Positions 44,415 through 55,905 of a DNA stretch of 64,000 bases are shown piece after piece; position 1 is the first letter of the stretch, and each line of letters starts with the position of its first letter. The DNA lies in NCBI GenBank assembly GCA_026075535.2, contig AP026547.1, positions 9,548,001 to 9,612,000 on the forward strand, given 5' to 3'. This DNA is from Tricholoma matsutake. Its lineage: Eukaryota; Basidiomycota; Agaricomycetes; Agaricales; Tricholomataceae. A program made the translations under genes and the position numbers. The notes under the pieces were generated by a model. It was not told the DNA's origin, did no database searches, and saw only the letters and a list, made by a program, of their open reading frames with translations.

Positions 44415-47400
44415 TGAAAGAGAAGATCAAAGAAGAATGCCCCCCTGCATGAGGACAATGACAATGCAGTCGATACTGTTACACATGTAGAAGTTGAGGT
44501 CAACACAAAACATGGACCAAAAACAAAGTGCATCAAGGTCCCCCTGACTGCAGTGGAAGAACCAGGTCAATCAAATTCTGTTATACAGGATAATCCCAAT
44601 GTTGCTCCAGAATGGGACATGCAAGAACCTCAGGGGGCCACCGAGCTGACTTGGCCACACATTGGCATGGTTAGTTTCTGACACTGATTGCTTATGGAGC
44701 AAGGATCATATACAAATAATAGAGACAGCAAGACTATGTACTGGAGTTTGTGGGATGAGTAGATGAATTGCTGCAAGCATCCCTCACTTGGCAGGCATGG
44801 TTGGTTGACAAACAAGTTTGCAACCACTGTCCATTCAATAAATGGGCAATTTGGCGATGCATTAATTGTTCACTGGGAAGCACGCTTTGCCGCACATGCA
44901 TGCATGTAACCCACAGGCAAAATCCCTTCCATCGCATTGAATGCTGGACCAGCACGCACTTTGGCTGGGCTGAGCTATGGGAGGTTGGCACATACATTTT
45001 AGTCCAGCACCAGATGGATCAGCCAATTTGCAATGCTCTGAACTTCCAAATGAAATATCTGGAGACATTTGAAGACGTGAAGGATAAAGCAGAGCAAGAG
45101 TTGGCCAATTGGCAGGCAAACAATCAGCAATGGCACCAGCACCAGCAGCAACATCAGCCCTCTTCACCTGACTCAACCTCGGACACATATAATGAGTCTC
45201 AGGCCAATGACTGGGCCAAAGATGAAACTGGGGCCGACTCAGCATTTTTTAATCACCTTGATGCCCTTTGGTGTCAAGGGAAGGGGAATATTGATGTTGA
45301 GAATGGTTTCCAAGACTTCTTTGATGGCAATGACAAATCTGAAGTTGAGCATTGATAACATCCATGGGTTTCAACCATATTTGCCTAATCCTAATCAAAC
45401 TGCCAATGCTGTCCCAGCTGCCAATGCCTTGAACAACAGTTATATTCATGTGGTCCATACAAAGGGAATACATCACTTAGCAATGATTACCTGCCAGTGT
45501 CAGGGGGAACACCAAATTCCCTTGGACCTGGTAACCAGTAACTTACTACCCACAAGCTTCACCAACATATGGACTCTGTTCACTGTGCAGGTCCTAGACC
45601 ATTTTTGGCTCTGTAATCTGGAATTAAAGGCATCAGCCTATCAGTTTTACCAGCTGATTCAGCATGTAACATTGCCGATGAGGCCTGCTGAAGTGGTCAA
45701 TCTCTACCATGAGCTTTGGCGCATGTCCTGCTTATGGTGTTGGATGAAAAGATTGAAGTGGGCAGGGTATGGACACAATCAAAGAGATCCTTTGAATCCT
45801 GAACCAGGATCACTTGCCAATTTCTGTCCAGCCTGTCCTCAAGTAGGCATTAATATACTGGAAAATTGGAAGGACAATGTGAACCAGTGGGTGTCAAAAT
45901 ACCTTGGTGCAGTGGCATCTAAAATGATACTATGGATTTCAGATTTGTTTTTAAACACATATTCATGGCCAATGGCAATTTCAAAGCTGATCATGTTCAG
46001 CAGAAAATCTCTGATACTGATATATGGCTATGGGATGGAGGTGGAATGGCCCCAAATTGGGCTGAATATGAGCTGTTTCTCCAAGCCGCCATAGAACGAT
46101 TAACAGTAGGTACCTTCCCTTGGTGGTGGCCAATGCCATTCCCAATGCCATCCCCAAAGCCAGTCTGATTTGTATTTGGGTTTCCAGAAGGCTCCTTGTG
46201 AAAATAAATTCCTAGCTGTTGTGAATGCTTTTCTGGTGTTGAAGGCATGTGACAGGACTGGAGTAGCAGCCATTTTGTGTGCATGGCATGGATGTTATGT
46301 GCACAATACATTGGTAGACCTGTTTCATGGAGAACAGCAAAAGAATGTCGACTTTGCTTTCCTTCAAGCACTGAAGACCACCAGAGTTGACCCTCAAGTT
46401 CAACAGGGAGTCATGCTCATTTATGACATTGTCTGCCAGTACATTATCCACCTTTGGGAATGTATTGGTGCCCATCTTCCAGCTGGCTTGACCATTGACC
46501 AGGCCATTGGGCTTTTGCATGTTCATGGCCACAAGGATGAATGCTTTTTTCACTATGCTCTGTCTTTCATTCCAGGGTCCAGCATTGTAGCAGGAGAAAT
46601 ACTTGAGTCTCTGTGGGCATCACTGAATTCCATTTCCCTGACAGTCAGAACAGCAACCTTGCCACATCAGGCAGAAATGCTTGATGATCATGCTACAGAT
46701 TCAAATCACAAGAAAATGCTTGGCATGACAGTCACACTCTGCTCAAAATCTCAGGAAGCCCTTGAGAACTCTACACAACTCAGCCAATACCATGGTGAAC
46801 TAATGGCAGCATTCAGCCAACTGGCAATCGAATGATGGGAGAATAAAGTGAGGGCAGCAGAATCCCGGAGGCTCACAAATATCAGGGTAATGGATATGTA
46901 TGCCACTCACATATCAGAAATGGCAGAGGCAGTGGGGACAGGATCAGCAGCGGGGACGGGATCAGCCTTAACTTTGGCATTGGCACTGGTTCAATCCACG
47001 GTCGAGGAGTGGATTGATTTTGCTATTCTTTTGAACAAATGCAGTGAGTTGTACTGCCTACCACCAGTCACAACCCATCATTGATCATCACCAGGATTGA
47101 ATTATGAGACAAAGTCCATCAACTTGGTAAATCACCTCACATTTCTGACATGCAAGCTGTTGAACATGAGAGAGAAGCTCTCACATCTCACATGGTAACC
47201 TTAATGCAGTTACAAAATGCTGCTGACATTGCCGATCATGACATTGCTCCCTCATGGATCACCCATGATAATGAAGGGGAATTTGATACCCCCAGTGACC
47301 TGGATGATGACAGTGCTGTGGCATTGGGCCTGTCAGATCTCCCAGCCCACACACATGCTATTCCAGTTGAGGAGCAACAAGTATACCTCCCCTCTAATGG

Positions 47401-48137
47401 CAATCTTGCGGATGTAGAGATTAACCTCTGCAAGATCCAGGCAAACTGACTGCTGCACCAGCTGCGGGAGCTCAATGCCGACAAATCAATTCAATATTCA
47501 CACATCATTTGAGTGGCACCGCAAAAGGGAGTTTGCACCCAGTCATGAGCTGTTGTCCACAAGTTGGTTAACAAAATTAGCTTGCATGCCTGAATGTATA
47601 ACCATTGCTGTAGCCGAATGCTGGCACTGGATTGTGATGATGACACATTGAGTATGTTTCAGCAGTTATCCAAGGATGACCTCAATGCCAGCACAGCTAT
47701 TTTGAATCTGAATGTACCTGGTTCCACCTCTGTTCATCTGTCCTGGATTTGGCATAACTCTCACATTAGTACTGGTCTCATGGCCAATGCTGATGCCAAT
47801 GCCAATGCTGGCCAATTCTGGGAATGTAAATATTTTTTGTAGCCATTGGTATTCATTGTACTAACAATTTTCATAGTCAGGCGAGTACATTGGCTTTGTT
47901 CATGGGCTCAGAGAAATCGATGGAGGGAGGAATTTCTACTGGTCACATGCAATGCAGTGGACTATGCAGTATTTCATATATCACAGCCAATGGTGGCAGT
48001 CAGCCTCACAGTCCGAGAATACCCTTCCTGGTCCACTAGCCTATGCTAATTGCCAGCATGCTTCATGGTATGAATTAGCATTGAGGGCTGACAATGCATT
48101 TAGATCAACAAATGCTGATTATATCTCCCCTCTGTGA
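44415..48137 (+). pseudogene. KDZ-family transposase with CxC2-type cysteine cluster
   Basis: Blocks in order: an acidic N-terminus (44455-44670); the cysteine cluster CNHCPFNKWAIWRCINC, LCRTCMHVTHRQNPFHRIEC (44818-44950); IHHLAMITCQCQGEHQIPLD (45465); SAYQFYQLIQHVTLPMRPAE; FCPACPQVGINILENWKDNV (45820); MDFRFVFKHIFMANGNFKAD (45932). After a GTAGGT..CCAG intron (about 46108-46166) come CENKFLAVVNAF, LIYDIVCQYIIHLWECIGAH with the catalytic-region Asp (about 46420), HVHGHKDECFFHYALSFIPG, and GEILESLWASLNSISLTVRT with the Glu (about 46600). The C-terminal blocks run to 48137 (LRELNADKSIQYSHII; VHLSWIWHN; QWTMQYFIYHSQWWQ; DNAFRSTNADYISPL). TGA codons at about 47446, 47512 and 47545 sit where the family has Arg. 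The core is nearly intact, but the gene as read is broken. Confidence 0.85.
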
Positions 48138-48450
48138 CTGAAAAGGGCCACATGTATTATGTAAACATGATGTAAACACAATTATCTTGATCACCAACCA
48201 CGACCATGTCAAACAAAAGTCTCTCAATCTTCAACCCTTTTTCTTTGCAATCAGGCCTGAAAAGGCAACTCCAAATGGGGACACAAGAGATCATTTGGTA
48301 TGTGGAGTCCCAATTCCATCAAGTTTTGTTGGAGTCAGACCAGGCAAACTTTGTAAAACAACGTTGGATGCAAAAAATTCTCTATGCTGAGCTTGTATGT
48401 TGAGATCTTTCCTAAAGGAAGTAAGTATACATCACTGACAAGTATGACAG
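48138..48450. other. Spacer between KDZ transposase and cargo gene 5
   Basis: Two overlapping ORFs of about 65 codons (48187-48403), neither recognisable. Probably the 3' end of the transposase gene and the promoter of the next. Confidence 0.35.
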
Positions 48451-49758
48451 ATGTATGTCATGTCTTGGATTGGCATCGGCACCTCCATCAGCCTTATGAT
48501 GGATGTGCCAATCCTTCTTCAGTCCTTGGCCAACAGTCTCACTGATGTGAATTTGGACCACCTACCCCTTGGATTCCATCTGTCTCTCTTGGCTGCATTG
48601 GATGATGGTGTTGCCAGTGACAGTTCTAGCCATCTGGTGGATTCATATGTATGTGATTGGTGGAGCCACAATAGTGAACCAGCACCAGGGCAAATTTTCA
48701 CCAGTGACACCCTAAATAAGTGCCTCGATAGCTATCAGCAGTATATCCCTGCCCCTGTGATCACCAGCTTGCTGCCCACCAATAGCCAGCCAGCAGACAA
48801 TGCTGCCAATGGCCGAGCTGACTGCTGATCTTGCATTGACCTGCAGGCTCTCATTGGGGATTTGTTCAATGAAGCACGTGGGATGTGGGACTTCATAGAT
48901 GGCTGCAATGAATGTGAATGTCAGGCAAGCAGCAGGGTTCCAATGGCTTCATGAGCTAGCCCTGCTCAAGGAGCTTCAGTCCAAACCATGTAAGTTAACA
49001 ACAGCACCGGCACTGGCAGCGGCAGTGGCAGTGGCATCGGCATCAAAAAACAACTGTGGACATGCTGGGAGATGGTCAGCCATAAGAAGACAATCAGAAC
49101 TGGTATCTGCACATGCACAGGCTGAACTTGAGTGCCTGAAGGCCCTTCCCCCAACCTCCTACAAGTGGACCTGGGGTGTTGATATTGCAGAGAATGAGGT
49201 TTTAGCAATCAATCAGGCAACCAAGGGCAAGGGAAAGGCACAGCATTCTGGGTACACAGGGTCTCTACCTGATGGCGTGCAGCAAAAGAAGGAGTGGTCA
49301 GATGCACCAAGTCTCCCAACAGTTGTCTCTGCCTACAGTCGACCACCCACAGTTACTGGTCACGATGCTGGCCTATATTTTTCAGATGCTGAATCCAATG
49401 TGTCCAATGCTGGGACTGCTCCCGTTGTTCCTGTCCCTGCTCCCATTGCTTCAGTCCCCATTGCCGATGCCAATCCTCTCTCCACTGCTGACACCAATTC
49501 CAATTCTGTCCCCATTCCCACTACCAATCCTGTCCCCACTGCTGTTGCCAATGCCGAGGCACTCATGGTTTGGCAAGGTGAAGATGATGTAGCAAATGAT
49601 GCTGATCAGCATACTGCCCTTCAGGCAGCCATGGCATATGGTTCTGATTCATCATCTGCCCCTGCAGGTTCCCCAACTGGCATTGATGCCGCTGACTTCT
49701 ACCTCAATGATTCTACCTCTTCATCTCCACCCTCAAATCCCTTATCAGCTTTTGCCAC
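48451..49758 (+). pseudogene. KDZ cargo gene 5, part upstream of the copia insertion
   Basis: 48451-48828 (MDVPILLQSLANSLTDVNLD, YQQYIPAPVITSLLPTNSQP) and 48899-49758 (FQWLHELALLKELQSK, ELECLKALPPTSYKWTWGVD) look like successive parts of one gene, separated by a stop or intron. The second part ends in a low-complexity Ser/Asn/Ala/Pro region (49380-49560) and is interrupted at FAT by the copia LTR. Removing the copia element and one GCCAC gives uninterrupted reading into 54921-55188. No known domain. Confidence 0.55.
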
Positions 49759-50032
49759 TGTTGAAATTAATCCCAGTGATGCATGCTGTATACATGAGGC
49801 AATACATGCAGCATACGCATGTTACTACACTTACTGCGCATACATGCGGTAAACACATTCCTGAGTCATGTGACGTCCTTATTATTATGTATATAAGGAG
49901 AACCTGTACCGTAGTAGGAATACAGTGTTCTTACCTCTGCTAACCCTAGCTGTAAGTCTAAGTAAACCCCAGGTAGGTTGTAAGGAACGTGTTGTCTCTT
50001 CCACTGTACAGCATATATAGTCTGCTCCAACA
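49759..50032 (+). repeat. 5' LTR of the nested copia element
   Basis: 274 bp, TGTTGAAATT to GCTCCAACA; TATA box TATATAAGG at about 49891. Three of six differences from the 3' LTR are CG versus CA. Confidence 0.93.
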
Positions 50033-50046
50033 GGTTATGGGCCCTG
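50033..50046 (+). other. Primer-binding site, half-tRNA-iMet type
   Basis: GGTTATGGGCCCTG immediately follows the LTR; complementary to the anticodon stem-loop of initiator tRNA-Met. Identical to the site of the other copia element at 10446-10459. Confidence 0.75.
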
Positions 50047-50281
50047 CTGGGCATGTCGCGAACGCGCCTTAATTGGCTGTGAACAACGTTGACTTCATCG
50101 TCTCCAAATTATAACCTTGCGCTCTTTGTGAGCTGCATTGCGCTCCCTGCGAGCTGCACATAAAACCTAGGTTGACTAGGGTTAACCACTCTGAAGGAGT
50201 GTTTTCTCCTGAGAACGTTAAACGTGTTTTATTGAGTAAAAAGACTGATTGAGTGCTTTTAACAGCTGCCACCACAAAATC

Positions 50282-51751
50282 ATGTCTTCAACTCTTGAGA
50301 AACTCGTTCAAACTTTCGACGGATCAAATTACATTCAATGGGCCGACTCAATGAAGGCGTGGCTCAGGTCTCAGGGCCTCTGGCAAATAACTAGCGGGGC
50401 GGAGCAAAAACCGCCCCCGGCGCCTCCCTTGACGGCAACGAACGCTACTTTGGTAGCAGATGCTAATGCCAAGCTCCAGACCTGGAGCAACAAAAATGAC
50501 CAGGCCATTGGTAGCCTAGTGCTCCGCCTGGCCCCCTCCATTCGGCAGCGTGCCAACTCAAAGGACACTGCTGAGGAGGTGTGGGATCTCATCCGCACCG
50601 ATTATGGTGTGGACAGCCCCTCCCAAGTCTTCGCGGACTTTAGGTCCACAATAGCAATCAAGATCCCGGCTGCGAACCCCACACCGGAGATTGCTAGAAT
50701 GGCAGACAAATTTGAGCGCCTTATGGCTGCTAACGTCGCCATCCCCGAGCTAGTGCAAGCAATGATTCTACTTGCTGCGATGCCGCGCGAGTACAATTCC
50801 TTGTCCGCAACGGTCCTTAACACGACCGCTACTAGTGCCTTGACATTTAAACATGTCAAGGACTCCATTGTCGCTGAAGCCTCAAGGCGCACAGCAGTAG
50901 GAAAGCCTGCTGGCCAGCCTCAGGCCAACAAACTTTCTGCTGTTAAGCGCAAAGGGGGAAACCCCAAATGGCAGCCCAAAGAAGGGCAAAACAGCAACGG
51001 AGACTCGTCCCAAAAGCATGGACGACGTGGGGACAGAAAGACTAAGGAGGAGAAGCCAAAGGATAAACATACCCACCTCGCCTCCAAAGCCTATACCACC
51101 ATAAATGGTAATGGCACCATCATACCGCCGATGCCGCTTATACAGCGCATCGAAAGACGCAAACACACTCCCACAAGGGATCCTCGCCGCCGACCACCTG
51201 CACAGGCATATACGGGCGCGGCCTCTACCTCTCGTTCAGTTTATGCCAAATATCAGCAAGCTCGAGACACCCTCGAGCAAATGCAACTTCCGCGCAGCAC
51301 GAAAAATCTGCGACCACTGGAAGAGCACCTGACGGTGCGAGAAGGAAAGAGAAGAAGGATAGAACCAGAACCCGAGTCTAGGATCGAGGAGGTAGAAGAT
51401 GATACCATCTCCCTCGGATCTGAACCTCCAGTGTCTGATGAGGAAGTGTGGAAAGCCGTCGACAAAATGCTCGTCGATGAACCCCTTGATACAGGGGCGT
51501 ATGATGACAGGTCAGTCCTTTTCCCTGCCACAAGCACTAAGATTAATATTCCTATGAATACAGCAAACTTTTCATGTGAAATTTTACCGCTATTAAATGT
51601 ATCATGGAATTATTTAGATCTTAATATATGTGCTATGTGTGCAAAGGGAGATTGTAAGAAAGGTGCCGACTGGATCATGGATTCAGGCGCATCAAAACAC
51701 TTCACTGGTGAAATAAAAGATTTCGCTTCTTTGACAAATCCTTTGAATTAA
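50282..51751 (+). CDS. gag-protease of the nested copia element
   Basis: From ATG 50282 the ORF encodes a UBN2-type gag (MSSTLEKLVQTFDGSNYIQW, AWLRSQGLWQITSG, then EVWDLIRTDYGVDSPSQVFA and REYNSLSATVLN), a basic region, an acidic linker and the start of protease with its active site (DWIMDSGASKHF) near residue 474. It ends at 51751, where a deletion has removed the rest of protease and the GAG-pre-integrase finger and put integrase into another frame. No CCHC knuckle is seen; the basic region (KRKGGNPKWQPKEGQ) may bind nucleic acid. Confidence 0.9.
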   Translation: MSSTLEKLVQTFDGSNYIQWADSMKAWLRSQGLWQITSGAEQKPPPAPPLTATNATLVADANAKLQTWSNKNDQAIGSLVLRLAPSIRQRANSKDTAEEVWDLIRTDYGVDSPSQVFADFRSTIAIKIPAANPTPEIARMADKFERLMAANVAIPELVQAMILLAAMPREYNSLSATVLNTTATSALTFKHVKDSIVAEASRRTAVGKPAGQPQANKLSAVKRKGGNPKWQPKEGQNSNGDSSQKHGRRGDRKTKEEKPKDKHTHLASKAYTTINGNGTIIPPMPLIQRIERRKHTPTRDPRRRPPAQAYTGAASTSRSVYAKYQQARDTLEQMQLPRSTKNLRPLEEHLTVREGKRRRIEPEPESRIEEVEDDTISLGSEPPVSDEEVWKAVDKMLVDEPLDTGAYDDRSVLFPATSTKINIPMNTANFSCEILPLLNVSWNYLDLNICAMCAKGDCKKGADWIMDSGASKHFTGEIKDFASLTNPLN

Positions 51752-54609
51752 TACATTCCGACCTAAAGGAACTCCCGGTACTATCGTACCACAAACATAA
51801 ATACTTCATTGTATTTCTGGATGACAAAACGTCACATATTTGGGTCCAATGTCTCAGAAAGAAATCTGATGCTGCTGCAGCGATTAGACAATTTCAAGCG
51901 ATGGCTAAAACCCAATATGGCACTACAATCAAGTGCTGGCGTGTCGATCCAGGGGGGGAGTTCAAGGATCATGAGCTACAAAAACAGCTCAAGGACTTAG
52001 GCATCAAAATAGAGATGTCTGCACCCCACGTTCATCAACAGAATGGGCGCGCAGAGCGCGCCATAAGGACAATAATGGAAAAGTCGCAAACCTTGTGATT
52101 CACCGCTTGTCTACCACAATCATGGTGGGAATTTTGCATAGAACATGCAACACATTTATACAACCGAACCCCAATAAGGCGCCTGAAATGGCTGACACCT
52201 TTTGAGGACCTGACAAAGGTCCGCCCAGATCTAAACAATCTGAAGGTCTTCGGTTGCGGTGCTTATGTCTATCTACCAAAGGAAAAACGTCCAACAACAT
52301 TATCTCCTCGATCGGAGTTAATGACGTACCTTGGAGTAGAAGATGGCATTAAAGCATATCATTTCATGCGACAAAATGGCGCAATATTCATTGGTGCCAC
52401 GGCACTATTTGATGAAACGATGTTCCCATGCTGTCCCGGAGCTAAAACTCCTGCCAAGACAGACCTTGGTGATTTTCCACCTCCAGAACCAGAAGATGAC
52501 GACCACTCATCTGGAACGGATGGCGATGACCCTATACCGCCACAAAATCTGCCCCTTCCTCCATCATCAGAAGATGATGATGATGATTTACCAAGTGAGC
52601 AAAAGGTGCATGACGATGCGACTAACGCTCCTCCTCTGCCGCCTCCAGTTAACACTGAGGACTTTCGTCCAAGATGTGAAGATCAACAGGAATGGCAGCA
52701 ATTGCCCCGTCGATCAGGCAGGCAGAGGAAAATCCCAAACCATCCCGGCAATACCTATGGAGAACAGCGACTCCCCTCTGACATAGAGAGAGACATTGCG
52801 CGTGATCAATATTGGAAGAAGTCTGTGGGTCAAGATTTGGATCATAACCGAACACGACCATGACCTCAACAGCAAGAACCGGTTGCTGGACCGAGTTCGG
52901 CACCCCATGAGAGTGTGCCCGATTCCAATAATCAAGAACATGATTACCCAATGGGGGAACCGGACGAAGCAGGTTATATTAAAAAGATAACCAAGGAAGG
53001 TGGAGATGAGCTTATCTGCTGGCTGTTATCAAAAGCAGTCACACCATCAAGCAGAAAAAGCCTAGTTCCAAACCAATTTCGCGATATTGCGTGCCTACCC
53101 CGGCAGCAGCAACTTGAGTGGAAACAGGCTTGTCGTGAAGAGTTAGAGGCTCTTCGCAAGCGACAAGTCTATGATATCGTCGATCTTCCACATGATCGGA
53201 AAACGATCAAAAATAGATGGGTTTTCTCCGTGAAATCGGATGGAAGAAAACGAGCCAGACTCGTGGCCAAAGGCTTTTCACAAGTCGAAGGCGTTGACTT
53301 TGATGAGATTTTCTCACCAGTAGTCCGCTACGAGACCGTACACCTCATGTTTGCCCTTGCGTCTCTAGAAGGCATGTATATGACCGGTCTAGATGTAAAA
53401 ACCGCATTTTTATATGGCAAACTTGATGAGGAGATCTATATGGATCAACCCGAGGGTTTCAGACTCGAGGGTAAAGAGCGCAAAGTAATGCGCTTACGTC
53501 GAGCATTGTATGGCCTTAAACAGGCTTCACTAGCATGGTGGAAAGAGCTAGAGGCATTTATGCGCACCATTGGGTTTGTGCGCGCCAGCTCCGATGCCGG
53601 CATCTTCATACACAAGGATCCTAAGACAGGCAGCATCATTATTGTGCTAGTCTATGTTGACGATGGCTTGTTCATGGGCAAGAACAAGAAACTTGTGGAT
53701 GAAAAGAAGAATGCTTGCCTGAAGCATTGGGAGTGCTGTAGTACTGAAAAAGTCACGGAATTCTTAGGCATGCGCATCACCCAGACTGCTACAAAAGTCA
53801 AACTTGATCAAACAGAATATCTCGCCAAAGTGCTCGAGAGGTTCAAGATGACAAATGCCAAAGTTGCCCCCACTCCGCTCCCAACTGGCTACAAACTGTC
53901 GGAGAACACAGCAACGCCAAACGCGGCGCTTAGATCAAAATATCAGTCTGTGATTGGATCTTTATTGTATCTGATGCTCGGAACGCGACCTGATATCGCT
54001 TACGCAGTAATCAAGATGTCGCAATTCTCGGCTAATCCTAGCCAAGAACATCTAGACAAAGCAATGTACATAATGCGCTATCTGGTGGGAACCCAGAAGT
54101 ACAGTATAGTCTACGATGGAGAGAAATCCGAGGGGCTGCAGGCCTTCACAGATTCTGATTGGGCAGCTGACACTGTCAAGCGCCGATCTACAACGGGTTA
54201 CTTTGCTACTCTAGCGAGTGGCATTGTGTGCTGGCAGTCCCGTTTACAAAAAACTGTAGCACTGTCATCCACAGAAGCCGAATATATGGCTCTCTCCGAC
54301 ACTTGTCAGCAGATAGTGTGGATAGAGTCCTTATTCCAGGAACTTGGATATACACTGAAGTGTGTACCAATCTGCGCTGATAATCAGGGATCCATCTTTA
54401 TTGGATCAAATCCAGTTCAGGAAAGAAGGACCAAACATATAGACATTCACTACCACTACACCCGCGAATGCATAGAAAATGACAAAGTCACAGTCGTTTT
54501 CATTCCTGGAAGTGATAATCCGGCTGACATGTTCACAAAGAACCTTGGCGCCGTCCTATTCAGGAAATTTAGAGACTCTCTCGGAATTACTTTCGAGATT
54601 CAAACTTAG
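51742..54609 (+). pseudogene. Integrase, RT and RNase H of the nested copia element
   Basis: One frame carries integrase from FELIHSDLKE (51742), the second Asp in WRVDPGGEFKDHELQKQL, the Glu in HQQNGRAERAIRTIMEK, and the acidic, proline-rich hinge. RT follows (EELEALRKRQVYDIVDLPHD, NRWVFSVKSDGRKRARLVAK, LDVKTAFLYGKL, MDQPEGF, LYGLKQASLAWWKELE; catalytic VYVDDGLFMGK at about 53650). RNase H has FTDSDWAAD and STEAEYMALSDT, then TKHIDIHYHYTRECIEND. TGA stops at 52096-52098 (SQTL*FTACLP) and 52861-52863 (NRTRP*PQQQ) interrupt it. The RT-RNase H part from 52915 is open for 564 codons. Confidence 0.92.
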
Positions 54610-54641
54610 CTGCTTAGAGCGCTGTACAGTTTGAGGGGGGG

Positions 54642-54915
54642 TGTTGAAATTAATCCCAGTGATGCATGCTGTATACATGAGGCAATACATGCAGCATACG
54701 CATGTTACGGCACTTACTGCGCATACATGCAGTAAACACATTCCTGAGTCATGTGACATCCTTATTATTATGTATATAAGGAGAACCTGTACCGTAGTAG
54801 GAATACAGTGTTCTTACCTCTGCTAACCCTAGCTGTAAGTCTAAGTAAACCCCAGGTAGGTTGTAAGGAACGTGTTGTCTCTTCCACTGTGCAGCGTATA
54901 TAGTCTGCTCCAACA
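54642..54915 (+). repeat. 3' LTR of the nested copia element
   Basis: 274 bp, preceded by the polypurine tract TTGAGGGGGGG and followed by GCCAC (54916-54920). Confidence 0.93.
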
Positions 54916-54920
54916 GCCAC

Positions 54921-55188
54921 CATGTCTGATGTGGCAGATGTTTTTCTCTCATCATCAGAGACAGATTCTACTGGACCTCAGGGTGAATCCAATGCCAATG
55001 CTGATGATGCCAGTGCTGATTCTGACTCAGAGCACAATTTTAGTGATGAGTCCCCCAGCACCTCCCAGATAGAGCACCCCACTCCTTCTTGCATCATGCC
55101 GCCCATCTATACTCATGCAGACTTTAATTATGTTGATGACACTTGGTTGCATGGCTCTGATGATATGGACACTATGGATGATGGATGA
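54921..55188 (+). pseudogene. KDZ cargo gene 5, part downstream of the copia insertion
   Basis: Reading resumes as MSDVADVFLSSSETDSTGPQ and continues acidic (ANADDASADSDSEHNFSDES), ending MDDG with a stop at 55186. It is in frame with 48899-49758 after excision of the copia element. The ATG at 54922 is internal. Confidence 0.6.
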
Positions 55189-55189
55189 T

Positions 55190-55547
55190 GCTCATTTATT
55201 TCATTTACATATTCTATACATGAACATGTAGTAATAATTGTTGGTGCTTCTGGAACACTGAACATTTTCTGCCTGATTTCTAATCCCGGTGCCAGTGCCG
55301 TGCTCAATTCTGATGCCGACCTCTGATTTCATGAAGGTCTGTATTACATGTCTGCTGCTGCCGATGTTGGTAAATTTTTAATTTCTGCCAGTGCCAGTGC
55401 TGACCCATTTCATAGGTCTGCATACAACAAATGAATGATTGCTAATTGAGGCATGTATCATACATGTCACTATATAACCTTTGGCATCAGGAAATTTCCT
55501 TAGGCGGCATCAGCAGCATTGACCAACACCGATCGTGTTGGCAAGCT
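55190..55547. other. Subterminal region of the KDZ element
   Basis: No ORF. Contains GATGCCGACC, GCCAGTGCCAGTGCTGAC and CATGTCTGCTGCTG, related to the complement of motifs at 38270-38350 near the left end. Confidence 0.45.
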
Positions 55548-55905
55548 GATCCCATTTGGTAGGTCTGCACTACATAGAAAATCATTGTATCATTGCCCAT
55601 AGCTAGGCCATACAGTTTCCTATGCACATCTATACCAAGACCGTTAGCCTGATGCCAATGCTGTATATCTATGCCAATGCCAATGCCATTGCCGAGTACC
55701 ATGTCCAACGGTATCTCTGATCTGTATATTAACATTCTTCATAGTGTATCACAAGCAAGAATTGTAAAAGTGTATTCATTTGATACTAGTACATGTTATA
55801 CATACTATGAGAGCATTTGATGGCGTCCACTGAACCCGTATCATTTGATACACTGTATGCATTTGATAGACTGTATTATTTGGTACATTGTAGCTTACCT
55901 ATCTG
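55548..55905 (-). repeat. Right terminal inverted repeat of the KDZ element
   Basis: Complementary to 37746-38139 as described there; the outer edge reads GTAGCTTACCTATCTG in plus orientation, followed by the target duplication CTTGATACA. Confidence 0.85.

Larger units (their letters stand above)
49759..54915 (+). mobile_element. Ty1/copia element nested in KDZ cargo gene 5
   Basis: 5157 bp with 274-bp LTRs (49759-50032 and 54642-54915) differing at six positions, flanked by GCCAC at 49754-49758 and 54916-54920. Order: LTR, half-tRNA PBS, gag-protease, (deletion), integrase-RT-RNase H, polypurine tract (54632-54641), LTR. It is distinct from the element at 4716-10729 in sequence but shares the PBS. 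Confidence 0.95.
37746..55905 (+). mobile_element. Giant KDZ-type DNA transposon with cargo genes
   Basis: An 18,160-bp unit, about 13.0 kb without the nested copia element. Both ends carry inverted copies beginning near the edge with ATAGGTAAGCTACA and continuing with TGTACCAAATAATA. The flanks CTTGATACA (37737-37745 and 55906-55914) are a 9-bp duplication, and removing the element restores the reading frame of the flanking gene. Inside: minus-strand genes at 38510-39234, 41958-43227 and 43638-44304; plus-strand genes at 39400-41625, 44415-48137 (KDZ transposase) and 48451-55188 (split by copia). KDZ elements are known to be large and to carry extra genes in Agaricomycetes. I found no TET/JBP dioxygenase in this one. 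Confidence 0.85.

Noticed and set aside
37746..55905. TET/JBP dioxygenase, often linked to KDZ elements in fungi.
   Set aside because: No HxD..H dioxygenase motif with suitable context was found in any frame I read.
37746..55905. Starship-type giant element.
   Set aside because: No DUF3435 tyrosine recombinase captain; the enzyme is a KDZ transposase and the ends are inverted repeats with a 9-bp duplication.
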